A stretch of 64,000 nucleotides of DNA from Mya arenaria (taxonomy: Eukaryota; Mollusca; Bivalvia; Myida; Myidae), in contig NC_069133.1 in the NCBI RefSeq assembly GCF_026914265.1, forward strand, positions 26,856,272-26,920,271, given 5' to 3'. The notes under the pieces were generated by a model. That model saw nothing but the letters and a program-made list of their open reading frames with translations. It made no database searches and had not been told where the DNA came from. Of the stretch, positions 55,507 to 64,000 are shown piece by piece. The position numbers and the translations under genes are program-made. How positions within the stretch are numbered: the stretch's first letter is position 1; every line of letters begins with the position of its first letter.

Positions 55507-58500
55507 ATGAAGGTTGTTATATTCTTTCTAGCAGTTTGCGTTGCGGCGGCAGCAGGTATGTTGTTTATTTAGTGTGAATTTTTATTGTGATTAATGGAAC
55601 ATATTAATACAAATTAATATAATATTATAAAGAAAAAAAAACTGAAGTCCTGACGACATCACTTATCATTATGTCATGACAAACGTTGCATTATTCTATG
55701 TCAAATATATTAATTAAAAAAAAAAGAATATACGAACTAAAAACAAAAACGTTGTTAAATAATTGCATATATTTAGTCAATGAAAATATGTATGGACTTG
55801 ATTTAAAAAAGAACTTTTTAAAAAATGTATTGGATAAAAAAGTGACACTTTGACATCAACAACAGCAACGTCTGTCATGCCCTACATTAACTATTTTTCA
55901 ATGAACATTGACTGAAAAGAAATAATCTCCCGTCGATATCAGATGAAACCCGGGACGTGATGCTCTGCATACCTTGTCGTCACCGATGGACCACCGTGGC
56001 ATTTTTAACGTTACATAACGTAACTAAGACAATTTATTATTAAATCGGATCTTGTCAATAGTGACGCCATCGTTGGCACCCGCGGAACACATTCTGTTAA
56101 CAACAGTGTGGACATACCACTTGGTTTGTGACGTCACATTTGGTTATTGCAAGAAGCAAAATAACTTCAGATAGGAAAAAAAGCTCTTACTTTTTGACAA
56201 TCTTTTTTTCCAATAACAAACAACATTTTATTCATTCTGAGCATTTGCCCACTTTTTTATAATAAAAAAAATAATTGTTCAACATATCTCTCAGAAACAG
56301 AGTCAAGTGTACAATTTTCCCCTTAGCCTGCACTATTTTTTGTTAGTATTGATATGAAAACAACAAACGTACAGCATTCTTCCTATCTGAAGCGAGATTT
56401 TGCCATTTTGCTTCTTGCAATAACCAAATGTGACGTCACAAACCACGTGGTATGTCCACACTGTAACAAGCGCAGAGCGAAAATAGTGTAATGGTTGTAT
56501 CTGAGTTCATAATAAGAAACAAAAAGTAATAGGAATTCTTTGACAATTAACTCAAAAATATATTAAACAATATTTTGATAAACATCTAAAATGTACAGAC
56601 TGGATTAATACGAATAATGTGTTTTTTTTATCTGCATTAAATTGCCGATTTTATCATCAGACGGAATAGTTGAAAACTTCTTCTTGTTATATATGTTAAA
56701 CATGATGTATATTTTACTGGATAATATATATAAATACTAAATTGTAATGCACCAGTCAATTGTAACCACGGCCCCTCAGGTCCGGGGAATAGCGGGGACT
56801 TTGACTTTCGGTCCAGCCAACCCCGGGTAAAATCACCGCCCTGCGGGGACCAAATGATGGTCAAATCCCCGCCATATGCCCCGAACTCTAGGGAGCCTTA
56901 GTAAGGCAAATTCCCCGCTATATTTTGCGCAAAGACAAAACCACCGCATTCACCCGGCACTGCGGGGCCACCTGAAAGGTAAAAACACGGCCCATTTCCC
57001 CGGCTATCCCCGGTATACCCCCGGACCTGGGGAGGGCCGTGGTTACAATTGACTGGTGCATAAGTACATGGTTTTTTATTATCTAACGCATATACTGCAT
57101 TTGTTGATCAAGTTGAATATTGAAAACAAGTGACACTCTCTTTGTTTTTGGTTTCCCGACTTTCCCTAGTTTTTGCCCCGACCCAATACGTTTTAATTGC
57201 CTTACGAAAGATATTTTCATTTGTTTGAATTTATTTAGTAAAAGTTAAAAATAAAATGTTTTCGTTTTTTTTAATAACAGCGATGCTCACAATGAGTATA
57301 TGTATGTTCTAAAGCATTACACATATAGTTTTTGTAAAACAAAATCCCCGAAATGAAACCGAAAACAAACATATTATTTTTTAGCTCGAATATTAATTTT
57401 AAATTAGGGCCCTGATAGAAATATAATTATCAATAGTCTTACAATCAGTGTTGTACTTACAGGTAGAAGTTATTGTAGATGTGACAGCAACGACCTTGTA
57501 TGTACCTACGACAATGAGACGAAGGCCAAGTGTGAGATGGAGTGCGAGTAAGACAGGATTTGGTTTTATAGATATATATCTTTATTAGAGTCTCGTCCAT
57601 ATACATACTAAAAGTTACATGCAACACATAAAACAAATAATTATATGGCCATTCTATATAGAATTACAGGAGACTATTTGACAAATACACAGAACATATT
57701 AATACAAAATAAAATACAGACTTGTTATAAAATATGTGACTGATACTGACTGGTAAAATAAAAAAAACCCACCAACAACAACAACAACAACAACAACTGT
57801 ACTTACAAATTAAACACTAATATGCCACACAAACAATTTTCTTCCATCAATGAGCATAAGATTTGCTTTAAGAGCCCATAGAAAAAAGTGAAACAACCGA
57901 CTTAATACTGACAGAAGCTCCCAGATACACTAAAACAAGCAGGTGAAATTGGATTTACCGACCATTATATAGGAGGTTCATTTAATAACAAGGAACCAAT
58001 ATCATTTGTGTGACCTATTAGAATATCACAAAGTACAACAAGTAAACATCTACATACTTAAAAGTATATACATGAACGCGATGACTATTTACACAGATAA
58101 AACTGTCTTCTCTTTAAAATCAAATTACAGGTTTTGGCAGCAAGTCGTAGCAATGCAGAATTACAGAGTATAAATTTCAACTTTTCAGTATTACTCATAG
58201 TTAGAAATAAGTTATCAGTTTCAACGGCCTTAGCAAACAATGTAACACGGTAATCATCATATGCTCTACACTCAAGGATAACATGAGACTCGTTTTCTAC
58301 AGTATCACAAAAAGGGCATTTTCTAGCTTCAACCGGTAAGTTTTCATATCTGCCAGTTTATACGAGTGACACTCTAATTCAAAATCAATACATACACATG
58401 TATAACAGTCAAATATACATTCTGAGTGGTTAACCTTTAACTACAAACTAAATAATGCATTTATGGAAAGTATTAATTACTGATAACAAATTTGGTATTG

Positions 58501-60758
58501 TGTATTTATAAGCTGAAAACGAAAAATTATTAAATGGTTGATGAGTGCGAAAATATTTACTGTGATCTACTGTCATAATGTAGAAATACCGTGTTTCCTG
58601 TATCTTTCTTCAAAATAAAACACAGTATCCTTTATAAGATCCATTCTTTTCTATAATTATTCATCCTTTTCGATAAATTAAATAATAATATTAATTGTTG
58701 TACATCGGATTTGGAAGTAAATCTTTTAGGTATCCAATATACAGTCGTAACAATTTTATTTAATAAATGCCTTCAAGATTTTAATGACAATTTTTTTATT
58801 ATTTTTTTTAGAAAAGCGCGTAAAATTGTATGCGAACGAAAGGTCATTTCGGAAATTACCTAGCTGATTTTGTCCAAGAGCTGTTCGCATTGACGTTTAA
58901 TTTTGAATTGAGAGCGGGCTTAAATTTTAAAACAGCGAAAAATATCAAAATGTTATTTCAATGTTTGAAACAGTTATATCACTGCTATTTCACTGATAAG
59001 GCTCTATAATTTTCAAATTTCACATGCATAAATGGCTGTATAAAACCGAGCTAAACGAACAAAAAACCCCACACACAACAAACACTCACACATTAAACGT
59101 CATGTTCTTTTTTTAAAATAAATGTAAAGGCTTCAAACAAGTCCGTGTATACAAAAAATGTCGTTTTGACCACTGTAGACGCAAAGAGTACCTGATCAAC
59201 TGCGAAGGCCACTGCCCTTGCGTTAGCCCTGCATACCGCCCGGCCGGCTCTGAATATCGCCCCACCCCGTGCGGCTGTGACAACACCTACAAGCCGGTGC
59301 ACACGATGTCAGATAACTACTACATGAACAAGTGTCAGGCCGAATGCAAGTAAGTGTAGGATCTTGTCATATTTTCTTAGCTCGCTGTTTTTTCGAATAC
59401 AGAATTGTAAAGCCTTCGTGTCGCTGTCGTCACCGGCCTCAGAACCTAAGCCATATCCCGTTGACTGTTCAAGTAATTTGAATGAAACTTTTTACATATG
59501 TTGCCTGCAATTATACACACATGTATAGCAAGGCCAATAACCTTGACCTTGATAACCGAAGAGTTATGCTCCTTGCTGACTGATAAAGCGAGTTATAGCA
59601 TACGTAATATTATGTATGTTAGAAAAATAACATGAGCATGGATTAACTCTCTGCTGGAAAATCTATTTCGTTTCGCCAAGATTTCTGCATCTAAGCGGCG
59701 GAACACATATTGCTATATCATCATTTAAGTCAAATTGACTAATTTTATTTGCATGTAGATTATACGCTTTTTATCTATACTTAGATATAAAGCTATATCC
59801 TATAATATTTGTATAAATATATTGACACCAATATGCCATAATTTTGAACGGTGCCATTATTGCATATGTGTACTATGTCAATTAATTGTAGTTAAGTTGA
59901 GTTGAGTTGCAGAGGACATGATCATTCTAATGCACTCCTTAAAGCTGCACTATCACAGATTTACCGTTTTGACATTTTTTATTTTTTGTCTTGGAATGAG
60001 CTAATATTTGCGTAAATATCTGCAAACCAGTGATATAGGACTGCTGACAAAAGATCAGATCGCAGATTTTCATATTTCCGTTCGAAAATTAAAGTTTAAT
60101 GGCTAAAAGCGTTAATATATATTTGAACTTAAATGTAAAAATCTGCGATCTATTTTTGTAAGCAGTCGTATATCACTGGTAAACATGCATTTTCGCCTAA
60201 ATTTGCTCGTTCCAAGACAAAAAAAATGCCAAAATGTTCAATCTGTGAGAGTGCAGCTTTAAAGCTAACTCACACATTTTCAGCGGAAAAAAAAATCCGA
60301 TTTATTTTGCAGTATTTGCACCTATTTGATTTGTTCTAGTAAAGTATATATGTATATCTTAAAAATAATCATGTAAAATAATACTCATTTTAAAGCTGAA
60401 CTCTCACAGTTTGAACGTTTTGACAACTTTTTTATTTCTTGTCTTGTAACGAGCCAGACTGCTGGCAAAAATTAGATCAAAGAATTTTATATTAAAGTTC
60501 AAAAAATGATGTTTAATGCAGGTTTCTTACACCGTAAGTAACGGCTTAAATATGAAAATCTACGATCTGATTTTTTGTCAGCAATATTAAATTATTGGTT
60601 TGCAGAAATTTATGCACAAATTTTCTCTTTCCAAGACGAAAAATAAAAAATGTGTAAAAATGGTATATCTGAGAAAGTGCAGCTTTAAGCGTTTGAATAA
60701 ATCCATTGACTTTATTTCCAGCGGAGAGGTGGTCTGTACCGGACGCATAAGTGTGTGA
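55507..60758 (+). CDS. Secreted Kazal-type protease inhibitor, K2, with altered second domain (4 exons, 113 aa)
   Basis: Exons are 55507-55555, 57463-57547, 59179-59349 and 60722-60758. Sites are GT-AG with phases 1, 2, 2 as in K1, and 114 codons including TGA. The signal peptide is MKVVIFFLAVCVAAAA. Domain 1 is close to K1 (YCRCDSNDLVCTYDNETKAK). In domain 2, CGCDNTYKPVHTMSDNYYMN has His where K1 has the third Cys. The last exon reads GEVVCTGRISV and stops, while K1 reads GEVVYYDSYCVKN. The K1-like 'tgtgtgaa' is still present in K2 but out of frame, so a two-base length change after GEVV has replaced the C-terminus. Cys3 and Cys6 form one disulphide in Kazal folds, and both are gone from their usual places. 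Exon 3 is six codons longer, with a Pro/Arg-rich insert. Domain 2 may be non-inhibitory, or the gene may be starting to decay. Confidence 0.82.
56098..56469. mobile_element. MITE of 360 bp with 75 bp inverted ends and 6 bp duplication
   Basis: The element is 56104-56463. Its ends read 'cagtgtggacataccac' and the complement, and continue through 'tttgtgacgtcacatttggt' to about 75 bp per arm. TAACAA flanks both sides (56098-56103 and 56464-56469). It lies in intron 1 of K2. The superfamily is not settled from a 6 bp duplication. Confidence 0.8.
56748..57060. mobile_element. GC-rich MITE of 313 bp with inverted ends
   Basis: The ends are 'tgcaccagtcaattgtaacc' and its complement, continuing into 'acggcccctcaggtccgggg'. 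TAA-like flanks on both sides suggest a 3 bp target. The interior is rich in 'ccccgc' and 'cggggac' words, unlike the AT-rich intron 1 of K2 around it. Confidence 0.8.
57565..58375 (-). mobile_element. 5'-truncated LINE 3' end, antisense in intron 2 of K2
   Basis: About 58080-58375 on the minus strand encodes RKCPFCDTVENESHVILECR followed by AYDDYRVTLFAKAVETDN and a short tail, the Cys/His knuckle pattern (CxxC, then H and C) found at the C-terminus of many LINE second ORFs. The frame is open over this stretch. Non-coding sequence toward 57565 would be the 3' UTR. Its end lies about 17 bp from the splice donor of K2 exon 2 (GT at 57548-57549). Confidence 0.7.
58376..58745 (-). repeat. Interspersed repeat in intron 2 of K2, reverse copy of K1 intron 3
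   Basis: Reverse-complement match to 44160-44560, with shared phrases including 'agtattaattactgataa' and 'gttgatgagtgc'. Confidence 0.6.
59942..60259. mobile_element. MITE with AAGCTGCACTCTCAC ends, 318 bp, in intron 3 of K2
   Basis: It starts 'aagctgcactatcacagatt' and ends 'aatctgtgagagtgcagctt', TA on both sides. Confidence 0.82.
60393..60685. mobile_element. MITE with AAGCTGCACTCTCAC ends, 293 bp, next to K2 exon 4
   Basis: It starts 'aagctgaactctcacagttt' and ends 'ctgagaaagtgcagctt', TA on both sides. Its right end is 35 bp before the AG of exon 4 (60720-60721), so it lies at the branch-point region of intron 3. Confidence 0.8.
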
Positions 60759-60827
60759 ACGATTGCCCGTTATACAAACATTATTTTGAAAACGCTTTTC
60801 ATGTGAACAACATTTTAAACCTTTGGG

Positions 60828-60833
60828 ATTAAA
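60828..60833 (+). terminator. Possible polyadenylation signal ATTAAA of K2
   Basis: The common ATTAAA variant lies 70 bp after the TGA. No AATAAA is nearer. Confidence 0.4.
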
Positions 60834-60872
60834 ATATATTTACGACTTCTTTTTGTTCTTATTTCGATATTA

Positions 60873-61274
60873 AAGTGACTCGCTCATGTTTTTGGACCCA
60901 AAAAATAGTTTTCCCGCTAATGTATCTGAAACTACTTATTTTATCATTATTTTACTCTATGATATCGAAATTGTAGAAAAAAATACAGTTATAGCATAAA
61001 AAAGTATTTTGGCTTTAGTGGGAATACATAAGTAACATCACGTAATAATATCAATCAACCAATCACGCAACACCACAGCCGTTATTAATTTTCAATCGCG
61101 AAATAAACGCTAATGAAAAATGTGGTCTTCAAAGACGATATTTGAGCAAATATCAACATTTGCAGAAGGGTTCCAGGTCTTGGTATTTTTGTTTTAACAC
61201 TCCTTATGATTTGCCACACTTTAATTCGTAATTAAAAAAAGAAGTGCATTATACAAACCATGAGCGAGTCACTT
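60873..61274 (+). mobile_element. MITE with AAGTGACTCGCTCATG ends, 402 bp, intact copy
   Basis: The ends are 'aagtgactcgctcatg' and 'catgagcgagtcactt', with TA directly outside each (60871-60872 and 61275-61276), as for Tc1/mariner-type insertions. It serves as the reference for the damaged copies at 13830, 21640 and probably about 38110. Confidence 0.85.
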
Positions 61275-61359
61275 TAACAAAACATGAGCTATCGTCGTCA
61301 CTTAACAAGTCTCTGGCGGATCTGGGAGATATTAGTTTTTCCTATGTTAGTCTTTATAG

Positions 61360-62010
61360 CTTGAAAAGTCCTTGAACGCAGCAGATATTTATCGTTATAG
61401 AGTGAAAGGTCCTTGAACGCAGTAGATATTTATCCTTATAGAGTGAAAGGTCCTTGAACGCAGCAGATATTTATCCTTATAGAGTGAAAGGTCCTTGAAC
61501 GCAGCAGATATTTGTCTTTATAGAGTAAATGGGCCATGAACGCAGTAGATATATGTCTTTATAGAGTGAAAGGTCCTTGAACGCAGCAGGTATTATAAGT
61601 TACGGGGTTAGTAGGAGAAGCTGGAACCCGAATATGGTTTCCTTTCCCCCGTACATCCCATATTGGGTCACCTACTAGCCCCGTAACGTATATATCACAT
61701 CGACAACCTGTTAACATGTTTAACTGTTTCATTTATTCATCGGAATCGGAATATAGACGGCATTTTAGTACGATATAAATCTGGTGACCCAATATGGAAA
61801 AAATGGGGTCACCACGTGACCAGTCCTGGACCAATGGCGTTGCGTCATTTATGTTGGAGGCGTGATATTTGTCTTTATAGAGTAAACGGGCCGTGAACGC
61901 AGCAGATGTTTGTCTTTATTGAGTGAAAGATCCTTGAACGCAGCAGATATATATTCTGATAGAGTGAAAGGTACATGAAGGCAGCAGATATTTGTCTTTA
62001 TAGAGTGCAT
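61360..62010. repeat. 41 bp minisatellite interrupted by a 270 bp insertion
   Basis: The unit is 'tatagagtgaaaggtccttg' plus 'aacgcagcagatatttatcct'. Copies run to about 61589 and resume at about 61867 ('atatttgtctttatagagta'). The insert starts with a hairpin (next entry). Confidence 0.9.
61597..61689. mobile_element. Fold-back inside the 41 bp minisatellite
   Basis: 'gttacggggttagtagg' at the left pairs with 'cctactagccccgtaac' at the right, and inner 'cccgaatatgg' pairs with 'ccatattggg'. The inserted segment continues to about 61866, with another 'gacccaatatgg' at about 61786. Confidence 0.65.
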
Positions 62011-62057
62011 GCCTTGCGTGCATGCTTTGCGTGCGTGCTTTGCGTGCGTGCGTGTGG

Positions 62058-62159
62058 TACTACTGCTGCTGCTGCTGCTTCTTCTACTTCTACTGCTACT
62101 ACTACTATTACTACTACTACTATTATTATTATTTTTATTTATTATTATTATTATTATTG

Positions 62160-62213
<54 letters not shown>
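62058..62213. repeat. Compound trinucleotide repeat (CTG)n (CTA)n (TTA)n upstream of K3
   Basis: The same order of CTG, CTA and TTA blocks as at 54055-54292 but shorter and without the CCG block. Confidence 0.93.
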
Positions 62214-62216
<3 letters not shown>

Positions 62217-62479
62217 TTTCCCGATTGGGTTTGAATGGCCAAGGTCATTTGGCCATCCTGTTCTTAAATACAAAAACATAAACAACGCACTTTTTAATGC
62301 TGATATAGCAAGCCTTTAAGCACTTATTACAAACAATCGTCGGACGTATAAAGACAGTAAAAAAGCACTTGTGATGTTACAGGAAGTTAAGTAGGTAAGG
62401 AAATGTAAGAAATGCTCGTAAATCAATTGAAGAAATGGAATACTTCATCTATTTTTATCAAATTATGATTTTTATTGTA

Positions 62480-63395
62480 AGGATATTTTCTATTTCCGGT
62501 TTGTTGAGAAATAGTTCTCTGATATTCTTTTTTATAGTTTATCATTCGCTCGATTTTAGTGCAAAGATTTTATGAACAGTTATCAATGAAGTTTTATAAG
62601 TGCATCCATGTTTCAAAAAGTAACGGAAACACTTTTATTTTAAGCTTTGTATAAATACATAACCAAATTACTTCGCCGCCATTTATTGAATGAAAATGAA
62701 AGGTCGAATGTGTTGGCAAAACAATTGCGTATAATCATTGGATATAAAACATTTTTCTTAGTTTAAGAGTGTGTTCCATGATACATGGATATTCAGTCAT
62801 CTTAGAGCCAAAGACCAGTCTGTTGCTTGAAGACAGGTCGATTCCAGGTAATGACGATGACCACCTAGTTTGTTGACAAATTTTGAGGCGTGGGTGGGGT
62901 AAAAAAATCAGTATTTCTGTAAATTGTTGTGTGAATTTTCTGGAAAATTCGTAATACGTATTACAACGACAAACAGTTCAATTATAATACATTTAAACGA
63001 TGATATAACATTCAATTTATGTTCGAACATTTGTTTTCGTCTGTTATATGTTTGGTATGAAAGCAAAAGTTCGAACTTAAGCTTCAAGATCAAGGTTTAA
63101 AAAAACGGGATAACCATTTTTCTAATAAACGGTAAGTTGTTATTTTCCAAATATATCTTTGTTTAAACTTATGTTACATTTCTTTATATTTTCAATATTT
63201 TATTTGCAAACATTTTCTGTTTCAAAAGTGACGTGTTCTGTTTTGATCAAGGGGAAGTAACTACAATGGATTTAAAAAGTAGTTCTGAAAGTTGATATTA
63301 TTACTCCTTATTTTGCAGTGAAAATATCAAAGTGATATTTTCACTGTTGATATTTAACTGATAAAACTCCATATTTCATCGAAAAGCATGAAAGA
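62480..63395 (+). mobile_element. Insertion specific to the K3 flank, containing an element reversed at 52430-53200
   Basis: The K2 and K3 flanks align on both sides of this stretch but not across it. About 62780-63400 matches 52430-53200 in reverse ('gttgacaaattttgaggcgt', 'ttttcgtctgttata', 'ggggaagtaactacaatg', 'gtgaaaatatcaa'). Confidence 0.6.
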
Positions 63396-63689
63396 AATAA
63401 ATATATAAAATAATATATTCAATATTCTTATAAAAACGTTTTGAAGGTTGCAAGCTGTCAATAATTAAGCTTTAATACATCAACATTGCCATACTTAATT
63501 TTGGAACAGGAAATCAGTTGTTTTAAAAAATGCAATTTATTGTACACGAGTCCCTTTAAAAACATTGGTCTTCTTCATATTAGCATAATAAGTATAATCT
63601 GCATTTTCTACCAAATTTTTTACTTAGTTGTATATAAGCACTAATATTGACATAGAAATGAAGATGAATTCTGTCAAAAATTATACAAT

Positions 63690-63750
63690 ATGCAAATAAG
63701 ACGTTGAAAATGACATTTCATCATGCGCATGAACGACAGGCTATTTATAA
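63690..63750 (+). promoter_or_regulatory. Promoter of Kazal gene K3
   Basis: ATGCAAAT (63690-63697) and TATTTATAA (63742-63750) lie 52 bp apart, and the ATG follows 126 bp after the TATA start. Confidence 0.65.
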
Positions 63751-63867
63751 AGGTTTGCGTGGAGAGGGGACAGTGTATTTGATCTGCAGTGACACTTGTG
63801 TGAGGCAGTTTCCAATGGGCTTGGCTTCTAGGCTTATTCTTTTTTGGTACCGAATGGTCAGAGAAAA

Positions 63868-63916
63868 ATGAAGTTCGTTATATTCTTTCTAGCAGTTTGC
63901 GTTGCGATGGTAGCAG
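63868..63916 (+). CDS. First exon of a third Kazal-type gene, K3 (partial)
   Basis: ATG at 63868-63870 reads MKFVIFFLAVCVAMVA, a signal peptide nearly identical to that of K2. A GTATGTTG donor in phase 1 follows at 63917. Exon size (49 bp), phase, donor and leader equal those of K2. The rest of the gene lies beyond the window, so the Kazal assignment is inferred from the paralogues. Confidence 0.75.
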
Positions 63917-64000
63917 GTATGTTGTTTATTTAGTGTGAAAATTTTATTTATGTATAGAACACATTAGTACAAATTAATATAATTGGGAACTGTTTAAAAT

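Noticed and set aside
61975-62319. Open frames with Tyr, Ile or Leu runs
   Set aside because: Triplet repeat.

Overview
This is nuclear DNA from an invertebrate animal. It is AT-rich, full of minisatellites, microsatellites and small repeats, and its few genes are split by GT-AG introns. Cues that favour a bivalve mollusc are a lineage-style BTB gene family, a two-domain Kazal inhibitor cluster, tRNA-derived SINEs carrying a 'cacgttaaagaacc' core, and many short TA-flanked fold-back elements. The species assignment is inference. I see no bacterial, organellar or viral genes.

Layout. 1-2115 is a minisatellite of about 64 bp units decaying into 33 bp monomers. 3762-8810 (minus) is a complete five-exon gene for a 692-residue protein with an N-terminal RRM-like domain and a C-terminal macrodomain, of PARP14-like architecture without the transferase domain. 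It faces BTB gene 1 (10118-15363, plus, three exons, 267 aa). A second copy of the 3' half of that gene (17909-19568) has no BTB exons of its own and may act as an alternative 3' end. BTB gene 3 (24667-36512, plus, three exons, 292 aa) has introns of 6.3 and 4.7 kb filled with repeats, and a triplicated 3' splice site before its last exon. A near-identical 2.04 kb tandem duplication follows (37020-41116).

From 41985 to the window end lies a tandem cluster of secreted Kazal-type protease inhibitor genes: K1 (41985-44667, 107 aa), K2 (55507-60758, 113 aa) and the first exon of K3 (from 63868, cut by the window end). All share phase-conserved exons, and their promoters share an octamer-like box 52-53 bp upstream of a TATA-like box. 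K2 has lost two cysteines that pair with each other in Kazal domains.

The rest is repeats: SINEs on both strands, two degraded LINE fragments, several families of short non-autonomous DNA elements (one with a clean 8 bp target duplication), fold-backs and simple repeats. The genes fall into two themes, intracellular ADP-ribose/BTB signalling or ubiquitin-adaptor-like proteins on the left and secreted protease inhibitors on the right. No operon-like linkage is implied.
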